DNA of 64,000 bases from Sabellastarte sp. h YS-2021 (Eukaryota; Annelida; Polychaeta; Sabellida; Sabellidae). A program made the translations under genes and the position numbers. Positions 41,501 to 53,500 of the stretch are shown in pieces. Each line of letters opens with the position of its first letter. Within the stretch, counting starts at the first letter, position 1. The notes under the pieces are model-generated. The model was given only the letters and a program-made list of their open reading frames with translations. It searched no databases and had not been told where the DNA came from. The DNA is taken from contig OZ024930.1 in assembly GCA_964017235.1 (NCBI GenBank), positions 155,806,221 through 155,870,220 of the forward strand, read 5' to 3'.

Positions 41501-44500
41501 TTACAATTTTTGTTTCAAAATATTATTGTTTTAGTTATGAAACATCTATTTTGTATTTTCTCATCTTGGATGATTGATAGGGTTCATCAAAAGTAAGTTA
41601 GAAAAAACACAATCTTTACAATGGTGGAGACAGTGTACATTTCCTTTTGTTTTGTCTCACATATATTTTGAAAAGATATATTGCCTAACATTTTAACAGC
41701 ATTTACATGAAAAGTAAAGGTGTAAAGTGGACCTGTCATCTTGACACTGCTGAGGCAGTTATTGAAGAAGCACAGAATAGTACTATGTGACTTCTTTGAC
41801 TTTGTGGTGGGATCCAAGGATAGTTGACCGGCAGCTAAACATTCACTACTGATGATTTCTTATAAAATGGGATAGCCAACCAGTGCACAAACCCTTGTGG
41901 GCGGGTAGTGCTGAAAAAGGGGGGTACTCATCATGCTTTGATACAATCCATGAAAGCCCAGGGACACAAAAGGACATAAAAAGAGATGCCCATACCCCAC
42001 AGCCCGGGGAAATAGTTTTCAACACAATAAAGACAGAAATGAAACAGTTCAAAGATCAGGGATACATTCAAAGTAAACAGTGTCAGCTTTGTAAAGGTCA
42101 AAATAGCATTTCAGTTGAGAAAATAATGTTTAAGAGAAGCAAAATTTATGCATTATATTATGTATTAAGTAAATTAAGTAAAAGTGTTTCAACATATTTT
42201 TGTGATAAAAGAAATATGCCTCAAATATGGCAGGTCAACACACTTTGGCAGAGCCAAGGTTAAAAGTCACACCATGATGATGCATACCTAAATCCCCTAG
42301 CCAATGTCCCCACCAAGTATCAACTTCCTATGCCTTACAGTTTCTGACATGTAGCCCAAACAATATTTTAAAGGTCGAGGTAACTACAGCAGCAGGGGCA
42401 TAGGAAGCAATTTTGCAAAGATTGCACTGACTCGACACCAACAATTTTGGTTCATTTTTCAGAATGTATTGCATGTAAGTAATATACAAATTCAAATGGT
42501 CCAATTAAAGTATATTTACGTTCCTTTACCAAAGGAAATCTTTGTGACGACAGTGTGACTGACATCAATCCTACATTTCCCCGACCTTGTCCGGGTATAG
42601 AAATACATATAGTCACATCTGCATTTGAAAGGTATTTCTAATATCTTGACTACATGTTTCCAGAACCTGTGACATTTCCTTCAATTGCCGAGCTGATACA
42701 AGATCTATTTTTAGCAAGGTTAATCCCCAGATTGAGGGGGATGTGTAATCATTGGACTGGCTAGCTCCAATAAACACACAGTAAAGAAAGAAGAGTTTTC
42801 TGAGAAAAATCTTATCAGCTGACAAATTGCTATGCTAAACCATTGCCCTGTGTGAAAAAGAAACTACATGTCTAACTTCTAAATAATTAGCAACATGGTA
42901 AACTAGATTGGGTCAACTCAGCGCCAACATATCCCCAGACAGGTAATCACTCACTCCACAGGTTTTGATCGCGAATTTTCAATGGAAAACCATTTGCTGT
43001 ATGTCATAAATATTGGGAAAACATAATTACCCACTATTATATGAACTTCAGCACTTCAATCTATTATGTTTTTATTTTCCAAGGAAAATGGTGTATCCCC
43101 AGACGTCGAATACATAACTAAAACAAAAATTATTGTATATATATTTTATTGCGCTACAATAGCTTGCCATGTGGGTCTGAATGCTGTCTCGGATGGCCGC
43201 AGGGCATCACAGCGAACGTCTAACAAAAATAGACATTTATAGTTGGCTGTAGCCTCAGGTTGTCCTCTCGTGGTACACTATGAGATCTTTTCCTACTTTC
43301 TCGTTGGCCGCATGTTCTGTCACTTACATAGATATTTTCATCTATTTCTCAGCACATACATATTGTTGGATGTTGAATTTTGGACCTTTCATTTAAGATA
43401 TATCATAGATTATTCTGTGAATGCTTCGTTTCAACATGATAAGTATTTTTTCAAATATTCGTGGTTTTGAGTTTTCCTCGGTTCAGGCTTTTCATCTACG
43501 TTTTATTGCGTTTCAAGATGTCTGCCCACCATACGAATAAAGACAAACTGAGGTCTAGTAAGTGTCGTCACTTTTGCTTTGCGTTTGATTCACACAATTA
43601 CTGCCCTACCTGTACGGAATCTGTCAAGGGTGATGACCCCTGTGTCACATTTGAATCTCCCTGTGAAATCTGTGCTTCCTTCACCAAAGAACAATTAATT
43701 AAAATTACAGAAAACACTATGAAAAGCAAAAGAAAGACACTACTAGTTCTAAAGATGATGAACTCGATCTTCTAGGTGATGAGGATATGGATTCATTTAC
43801 TGGATCTCATGCAGACCGTGAGAGTGCTGCAGACAACTTATTTACCTCACGCCGAAGTCCCCAGCCCCTACCCTTCAGTTCATAGTCTCTCAAATCTCAA
43901 AAACTGTCCCACCCACCCCAGGTACTGCCTTACAGCAGAAGATTGAATCAAATTTAGAAAAAATCCCTGGGTAACACACTTAACATCCATTTACAGCAGC
44001 AAATGGGTTCTTTCCAGGCATCTATGTTAGAAGCTTTCCAATCTCTCCAAGACGAATTGACATCTGAAAAACAAGTGGAGGTGGATCAGACCTCGACTTC
44101 AGCTTCTAAGTCTGGACACACTAGTAGTGCTGCAAATCTGGACCTACCCCCTCCGAGACCTCGGCCTACCTCATATGTTGAAGAAATGGAAGTGGACTAT
44201 GGTCCTACTCTTCCTCCATGTCTCGGTGCTGGTCATCATAATGCATCAGATCAGCTTTCTAGTCGATCCGAGGAGCCTTCTAAGAAGGCTTCAGATAGAT
44301 CTAAAAAACACTCTCACTCTCATAAAAGACATGATGTTGAACCGAGGTCCACCTCGGATCAATACTATGATGAATCCGATGAACCTCGGAGGTCATCTTC
44401 TAAATAAAAAAAAAACATCCTGACAAGAGTAAACATAAGGTAAGGTCCTCTGGGGCTCAGCCCTCTGGGGCTATTTCTGATGAAGATCAACCTCAACATG

Positions 44501-47500
44501 ATCCAGACCCTCCTTATTATAGGGAAGTAGCTCTGTCTGAAGTTCTCTCCAAATACACTGAAGAAGTGGAGACCTTCAGGTGCATTCTTTCCCTCCCTAA
44601 CCCCAGGGAGTCCATGCCTAGGTCCTTAACTTCAGTCATGGTTCTGGACGATGAGAAAGGCCGTCAGGAGCTCAGACCTAGAGGTCCTTCCTCTATGCTC
44701 CCACTCAGCTCAGTTATCAAAGATGCCTTTGATAAGGGGAATGGGTATCGTTGATAGACCTATCAGACGCTTACCTTCACATCCCCATCCACCCAAACTC
44801 AAGGAAATACCTAAGGTTTTGCCACAGGTCACAGGTGTTCCAGTTCACCTCCCTCCCGTTCGGACTAGCCCACAGCCCCCCAGGTCTTTACAATGATTGT
44901 AAAGGAAGTGAAGCTCATGGCCCTCTCCAGAGGACTCAGACTTCACCAATACCTGGACGACTGGCTGATCAGGTCCAAGTCTCAGGAGGAAGCCCAAGTG
45001 AACACTCAGGCAGTGGTAGATCTAACCCAGTCCTTGGGGTGGATAATAAATCAGGAAAAATCAGAACTAAAACCTACTCAGATGTTTTCGTTCGTGGGCT
45101 ACGAATACCATCTAGATTTAGCCCTTGTAAAACCTACTCAAGAGAGATGGCTCAAACTTCAGGATTTGATCTTATGACTCAAGTTTAAACATGTTTTGAC
45201 TGCAAGATGTTTAATGCCGCTAATTGGGTTGCTTGCCACAACGGAGAAAATGGTCCAGAGGGATGCCTTCACATGAGGTCCCTTCAGTTTCATTTCAAGG
45301 AGCACTGGAGATATCCTCAGTCACTGGACAGCCTCCTTCCTTGGACAGAAACCATTTCTGCACACCTAGACTGGTGGCAAAATCCCTCAAATGTGATGAG
45401 AGGTGCAGACCTTCATCCCAAAGACCACAGCATCCAACTCTTTACAGACGCCTCAAACGAAGGTTGGGGCACTCACTTAGATCAAGGTTCTACAATGGGT
45501 CTGTGGTCAGACCGGGAAAAAAGGCTACACATAAATGTTCTAGAGTGGAAGGCGGTCTCTCTGGCCCTTCAAAGCTTCAAGGACCAGTGCCAGAACTAAA
45601 CAGTGCTAGTTGCAACAGACAACAGTGGTAGCCTACATAAACAAACAAGGAGGAACTCACTCAGCTGAGAAGTGCACTCTCCTGTGGAAGATCATGACAT
45701 GGTGTCATAACTATCACATAACATTAAAAGCCAGACACATTCCAGGGTGTCTGAATGTGATGGCCGACCTCCTGTCCAGGTCGAACCAAGTGCAGTCAAC
45801 AGAATGGTCACTGCATCTGCAGGTGTTCAAACAGATCTACCAAAAGTGGTTCACTCCTCATGTAGATCTATTTGCCACTCATCTGAACCACAAACATCTA
45901 CTGTACGTGTCTCCAGTCCCAGACCCAAAGGCTTGGGACACAGATGCTCTGAACTTAAACTGAACGGGTCTCACTGCCTATGCTTACCCTCCGACAGCTC
46001 TCCTTCACAGGGTGATCCAAAAAACCAGGCAATGCCATTGCCTTGTGCAGCTCTCAACAGAGATCCCTCTCCAACTTATGGTGTCAACGACCCTTCTGAA
46101 ACAGTCCCACAATTATGTGTTCCACAGCATCTCAATCTCCATGCCTGGTGTCTAGGAGTGGACAGCTCCAAGAACAAGGTTTCTCTGTGGAGGTGGCAGA
46201 GAGAATTGCTGCCCCTCAGAGGTCATCAACAAGGACCATCTATAAGTCAAAGTGGGCCCCATTTGAGAAATGGTGCAGAGAAAATTTGGTGGATTTCTCC
46301 ACTCCATCTGTGAAACAAGTCTCAAACTTTTTCATGTATCTGTACCAAGATCTAAATAGGCATTCCTCGACCATTGATGGTTACAGGACGGCCATTGTTG
46401 ACACTTTGGGCCCAGCGGGCCAACATATTTCACAAATTTCAGACCTTCACAGGTTACTCTCCAGTTTTCACAGGGATCGTCCAATAAGTTCCAGGAATCT
46501 TCCAAAATGAAACCTTTCTGTTGTTCTCAATGAGCTCACAAAAGCACTCTTTGAGCCTATGAAAGACACAGATATCAAACATCTTACTCTCAAAACTGCT
46601 TTCTTACTAGCTTTGGCCTCCGGCAAGCACCGCAGCAAAATCCATGCCTGGGTCGCAAACAAAGTATCTAATCTAGGCCAATGGGAAAAGGTTGCCTTGT
46701 TCCCTTCTTCTGCATGCTCTGACTTTATAGCCAAAAACTAACTAGCAAGAGAAGGTTCTCAAAGTGTGTCTCCAGTGACTATCCCTGCTTTGACTACCAT
46801 TGTAGATAGACAATTCAAAGAAGACAGGACCTTGTGTCCGGAGCGGGCCCTGAGGTACTATTTGGATCGAACCAAAGACCTGAGAGGGTCTTGATCCCTC
46901 CTTTTCATCTCCTTCAAGAAAGGACACACCTCCAACATCAGACCCGCTACTCTTTAAATTTTATTTCTTTATTTGGGGTTTTATGTCACTTTCAACACTG
47001 TACAGGTCATATCACGATTAGTTTTACGGGCAGAGGAAACCAGTACATACAGTTCGTTAGGGTTCTGTACTGTAAACTGCTGACCAACGGTAAGCAACTA
47101 CCAGCTTTCCCACTCAAGGCTGTGCCGGGAACCGAACCCCAGCCTCAGAGGTGGGAGGCGAGAGTGTTACCACTCTGCCACCATGGCCCCTCTCTTCTTG
47201 GTTGAAACAAACCATTCTACTTTGTTATAAACAAGCAGACCAACAAGCCTTGGACTTGATCCAAGTTAAAGCACATGACATTAGGGCCTTTGCAGCCTCT
47301 AAGGCCTTTTTACGGTGGGATATCGGTTGACCAAATCATGCAAGCCTGTCACTGGATAGCTCACAACACATTTACAAATTTTTACCTAAAAGACCTTACT
47401 TGGTCAGAGAATGACAACAACATGTATCTGGGACCAGTGGTGGTGGCACAACAAGTCCTAGACCCTTCCCCTCAGAGCAGTTATCCTCAGAAAGAAAAGA

Positions 47501-50500
47501 AGGGGGGCACATCTGCTACAGCCAAGTCTTCAGGAGTCTAATCCCAGAGTCTAGGTATAGGTTTACCTCTCAAGATGTTATGGATAACGTCATTTTTTAT
47601 TTTTAGTTTATCAAGCATAATATGTATTAAGGACTTATCAAGGTTGTCATTAATCTCATGCTAGGTAGCAAAAAATTTTATGAGAATTCCAACCATAGGG
47701 CTTGTTTTTCACTTGTGGATGGGCCCTAAGGGCCCTTACACTTTTAAGTGAGCATGGCTGCACTTCTCTCCTACAATCAAAACATCATGACAGTTTTCAG
47801 CACTGTCATTCATTCTATTCAGGTTTTTGGCTCTTTACAGGCCCGGTCTTTGGGATTGGGGCACTGTTAACGGGACTCAGACTGGTATTTCTAAACATTC
47901 ATTCTAATCTATTACTTCAAAATCTAAGAAAACTGACATATCTTCCAGTCTCAGCTGTAATCCCTCCACCGTGCGGTTGGATTCAGCATTCAGTCCCACA
48001 TGGTAGGCTATTGTAGCGCAATAAAATTGAAAATTTTAAGTACTTAAATGTAGCTTTTATATCTACAAGCTTACTATGTGGGACCGAGAAGAGTCCCACC
48101 CTGCCTCCCCGTTGTATTACAGCTGAGAGGTAAGGTTTAAACAAATTGCAACAAGAAAGTAGGAAGAGATCTCATACCACGAGAGGACAACCTGAGGCTA
48201 TGGCCAACTATAAATGTCTATTTTTCTTAGACATTGGCCGTGATGCCCTGTGGCCATCCGAGACAGCATTCAGTCCCACATGGTAAGCTTGTAGCTTATA
48301 AAAGCTACATTTAAGTAATTAAAATTTTCAATTTTCAATCTTCCTGCAATGATAACTCTGAACCTATTTCAAAGTATTTAAATGATTGATGATTGAATGT
48401 CTATTCTAAATTAATAATCCCTTAGAGAGAGCTTATCTGTTTCTATATTTGTAGACAAATAAAATATTATTTTAAAAAATATATTATTTATATTATTATT
48501 TTATTATATTATTTTTAGAATTTGCACTGTTTTTCAGTTACTTTTCAGTTACATGTATATGCAACCTAAATATGTGACACAATCTCAGTCCTCCTTCCCC
48601 TTTGTCTCATCAGCTAATGAAGTCCCCCCTCCCCTCCCCCACATCTCTCTCTGACACTGTGTCAATAAATATAGATAACAATTGAACAATATGGATCAGT
48701 GGGTGTTGTGAATAGTGTTTTTCTTCTGTAGCTGTCTCAATGCTCCAGTCTATATGCAATTTACACAACTTATCCCCAAAAGATCTGTTTTTGAAAATCA
48801 GAAAAAGTGTTATATTATGTTGTATAATTGGGAATTTATAAATGTGTGACTACTAAGTGACTGAAGTGAAATTAGTTCCAATGGGACTTCAAGGTTACCA
48901 CAAATGAAGAGTATTCCTTTTGGTAATTTTAATATGTGTAACAAGTTTGATTTTCAAATGTTTAAAAACTCAGTGAGCATAGTGATAACACTGGTTTTAA
49001 AGTGTAAGACAGTAACATTATTAATATATTGAAAGTAGACCTTTGAAGGATTTTAATATCAATGACAATTTGTAGAGCGAAAGCAACAAAAAATCAAATA
49101 AATATCAATGAGGAATTCTCAAAAGGAAAATTATATATTCAGACTTATAAATTATTAAGCCAGAAGGACAAAGTGTTAGATAAGGATAATGTACTTAAAA
49201 TTGAGGTTTATAAATGTGTCATTATCAACTGAAATAACTTTATGACTACCAAAGAAGTCCCCCTACTAACCACTCTAATATATTTAAAAGGGGTAAAAAA
49301 TGCTCAGAAATAATCAACGGTCCAGTTAGTAGCCATTTTACAAACTTAATGTAATTGGTTAATGTAATATTAGCAATGAAAAAGTCAAACATATCAATAA
49401 GGGGTGTCAAACAGGAAAATTGTATATCAAGATTTATAAATTACTAAACCACATGAAAAAGTGTTGTAAAATGTACTTAAAATTTGTGTTTATATATGTG
49501 TGATTATCAAATGAAGTATGTTCATGACTGCATGAGCTGTATCAAAATTAACTGAGGTAAGTTAAATTCTACTGGACTCATTAAGAGCTGAAAATCCCCT
49601 TTTTTACTTTAAGTAGGCCATAATGTCATTAATATTAGTACTTAAAGCTCACCAGATAATAATAATGTCCCTTTAGCCTGTTTTAATATATGTAAGCAGT
49701 TTGCTTTTAAAAAGATAAAAACTCTTGAGCAGAGGAATAAAAACACAATTTCTTAAAGCTTAATATAGCCATAACATTATTAATATTCAAATTTTAAGTT
49801 GGCAGGTCTTCCTTTGAAAAATTTTAATGTCATTGATAAATTAAAAGAATATATTAATATATTCCCAGACGAGATTTCTGCTCTATCAGTCACATATTTT
49901 GACAGCCACAGGGCTTAAAAGAGCCAAAAGTCTATAAACTGGTTCACTATACACATTTTAGAGATCTCAAGGTGATCTTAAATCATAGCCACAGACTTAA
50001 AATTTTTTACAGACAAATACTGCATATAGAAAACATATTTAATATGACATGATACTTATCAGACTTACCAATTCCAAGTTACAGGGCAAAATAAGTGAAA
50101 AATGTCAAAAAAGGTCACTCAGGTTGGTGTTTAGGGTCCTCATATGCAGGTTAAATATCTATTTAAAGCCTTGATTTTTGACAGATTAAAAAAGAACATA
50201 TTAATATATTCCCATGTGAGATTTCAGCTCTATCAGTCACATAGTATGACAGCTATAGGGCTTAAAAGTGGCAAAAAGTCTATAAATTGGGTCTCTGTTG
50301 GCATTTTAGAGACCTTAAAGTGACCTTAAACTTAAAGCTACAGACTTTAAATTTTTTACAGAGGGAGATTACACATAGGAGTTATATCTAGCATAGTTTG
50401 AGACTTTCAGACTTATCATTTCTAAATTAGAAGGCAAAATATGTGAAAAATGTGGAAAAACGTCACTTGATTGGGATGTTTAAGGTCCTCATTCACAGGT

Positions 50501-53500
50501 TAAATGTCTATTAAAGCCCTAAATGTTTGGCACATGTTAGAAAAACATATCAATATATTTCCAGATGATATTTCACTTAGATGAGAGACATAGTTTGAAA
50601 GCTACAGTGCTTTAAAGTGGCAAAAAGTCCATAAATTGGGTCTCTGAGGGCAATTTGGAGACCTTAAGTTGACCTTATAGTTAAACCTACAGCCTTTAAA
50701 TTTTTCACAGACAAAGATTACATATGAAAGTTATACCTAGTGCAGTTTGAGACTCATCGGAATTACCACTTTTCCAAATTATAGGGCAAAATATGTGAAA
50801 AATGCAGGAAAAAATCCTAAGTGGGTCTTTATGGGCCTGAGACGCAATTTTATCCTTAACTTAAAGTCTTGATTTTCGACACATGTACTAGTAGTATATT
50901 AATATGTTCTCAGGTACAATTTCTCAAGATCACACCATGACATTGCACACCTACACTCCCTAACCAATGCTCACGCTTAAGAGTAAGTTTTCACTGCAAC
51001 CATCATTTAGACTTTTTATCACTTCCCCTTTTATCAGTTTGCACTTGGTGATCCTGATACACAAATCCTTTGTCTTTTCCACGTCCAGACAATAGTCTCA
51101 AAGGAAACCTATAAGGGTCACATCAGCGAAGTACAAAATTATTTAACAAGTCTTAATTATAACTTAATATATTGTAGTTATGGCAGAGCATATTATATTT
51201 ACTTTTATAGCAAGATAGTGTCTCGTAATTATGACCTATGCTGTCTTGTAATTATGAATTAGTATCTTTACATTACGATTTACATTGTCATAATTATGAC
51301 TTAGTTACTATTAATTAATTCAGTAGTCATTTTAACTTTTGTCTCTTTCAATGACACATATACTGTAATTTATGTAATAAAAGCCCCTTCTCTAGAAATG
51401 CCCCCAAACTTTTCTCAATAATTTTCAGTGACAGGGATCAGAAACTGAAACATTTGTCACACAAAATTAAAATGCCCAATAAATTTTACAGTTTTACGGT
51501 CTGGATTTTACATAACATACTAGTGTAGCAAAGTCATAATAAAATATAAATATTACCTCTCATGTTTTTACTGTAGCTGTACCCAACTAAGATTATACAG
51601 TAAAATACCTTGCAATTTTGATTTTGTCAGCTTTGCTTGTTAAGTGGTTCACCTAAACAGAAAGTAAGCTTTGAAAACACTTAAGAGACAAAATAATCGA
51701 AACTTTTTTCAAGTGGTTATTTCATTTAATTTTTATACCTTTATATTCTGTTCTAACAAAGGTCAACCTTTCAAAAAAATGCATAGGCCCGGGGCTATTA
51801 TTGGAGTAATTATGGTATGTGTAAATAGGGATGAAGATTTGGCAGGATTTTTATGTGACAGAGGCTTGTCAGCTGAAAGCTGAAATTAAACACATGGCAG
51901 AAAACAAGGTAATTGATCAATACTTTTTGCTCTATTAAATGAAAGTTTGAGGCATTTGTACCCAAGTTACTAATCTAATCTATCTACAGCTTTGCAGGCG
52001 CAATATCTTCCCTGCAATGGGGAACTCAGTGCACTAGGTTAACAAAACATTAATCATTAGAATAATGGAGGGGCAGTCAAGGTCAGTAGTCCAGAGTTAT
52101 GGATGTGACTAAAGGAACGGAAATTAAGTGGGGAAACTAGAGTTAAAGAGGTGAGTTTTTAGATTTTCCTGAAAGAAGTGACAGAGGGGCTATTTCTTAT
52201 TTGGAAGGAGAAAGAGTTTCAAAGATCAGGTGCATAATGACAGAAGGAATTGAAAAAAGTTTGCATGATTTGTGTATTCTGTGGTCAAAGGTGGAGATGT
52301 GAAGGAACTTACGTTTAAGGCTGCTGCATCTGGTATTTCTAGAAGAGGTGTAGGGGTATATTAATTATCTTAAGCTTGTTGGCCGTGTTTTAGAATTTGC
52401 TGTGTGATAAGGCCAATTTTAAATTGTACCCTATACTTGATTGGCAGCCAATGAAGTTTTTTTTTTCATTGGGGGGTGATATGGGAAAACTTAGAGGAGT
52501 GAGTGACAACCCTGCAGAGTGAGTGTTGGACACGCTTGTTACAACCATTAACGTATCAATAACCAATAAGGCATCAGGTAACCAATAATGTAGCAAAAAT
52601 TGACCAATAATGTATCATCAACCAATGATGTATCAAAATTAACCATTAATGTATCAATCCTCTAACCAATAATGTAAAAATCACTTGCTCCAATAACGTA
52701 TCAACAAGTAAGCAGTAATAATGTATCAGCCATTAATGTATTTAGACAACATTTGAGTTGATGCTAAACACTCATTTCCCACAGATCAAGCACATTTATG
52801 TGTTATCCTCTGTGATTTACAATTTCCGCAGTATTTATAATGAGTATTTGTTCCAATTGTTTTAGTTTTATTTTAAAACTCAGGCAAGGATTATATGCTC
52901 ATATACAAAATAGTGAGACTATCAAGCTATACACAGGCTTCAAATGTCAAATTTAGGGCCTTACTTTCCGTTCAACAGTCACAGCTGTATTCACTTGTGG
53001 TATTCAAACGTTGCTTTGAAACAGATTACGGATGTTCTGAAGTACAGTGACCTATGGGTTATTTACTTTTATATCAAACAGCCCATTCACCATGCAGGTT
53101 TAACAATAGTATAATAAAGACAGAATTTTACATTGTCACATGTGGCCCATTTTTGAGGGTAATCAAAGACTTGTTGTAACAAATCTTTGCTTATCAGACT
53201 ATCCCGGATCTATAGAACTACTTTTTTATTTATGGTTTGAGGTGAAACCTATGCCCCAACTGCTTGTTGGCAAGTTTCATTACTTTTTAATGCTAACACC
53301 CTTAATTGTATCCTGTTGAAAACCTTAGCATATGAAATATGTCCTAATACATTATGGTTGATAGATTATTGGTGCTTACTTGTTGATACGTTATTGGAGC
53401 AAGTGATTTTTATGTTATTGGTTAGAGAATTGATACATTAATGGTTAATTTTGATACACTATTGGTTGATGATACATTATTGGTCAATTTTTGCTACATT

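Larger units (their letters stand above)
43142..48335 (+). mobile_element. DIRS-type retrotransposon C with internal deletion and SINE
   Basis: 5.2 kb in intron 1 of the EF-hand gene, antisense to it. Left repeat (GCGCTACAATAGCTTGCC, CTCGGATGGCCGCAGGGCAT) matched in inverse at 48150-48300. About 1.3 kb covering the second half of gag and the start of RT is deleted at about 44738 (GATAAG|GGGAATGGG). A family 1 SINE sits in the recombinase. It keeps the intact recombinase stretch ACTGCTTTCTTACTAGCTTT that A and B have lost. Confidence 0.88.
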
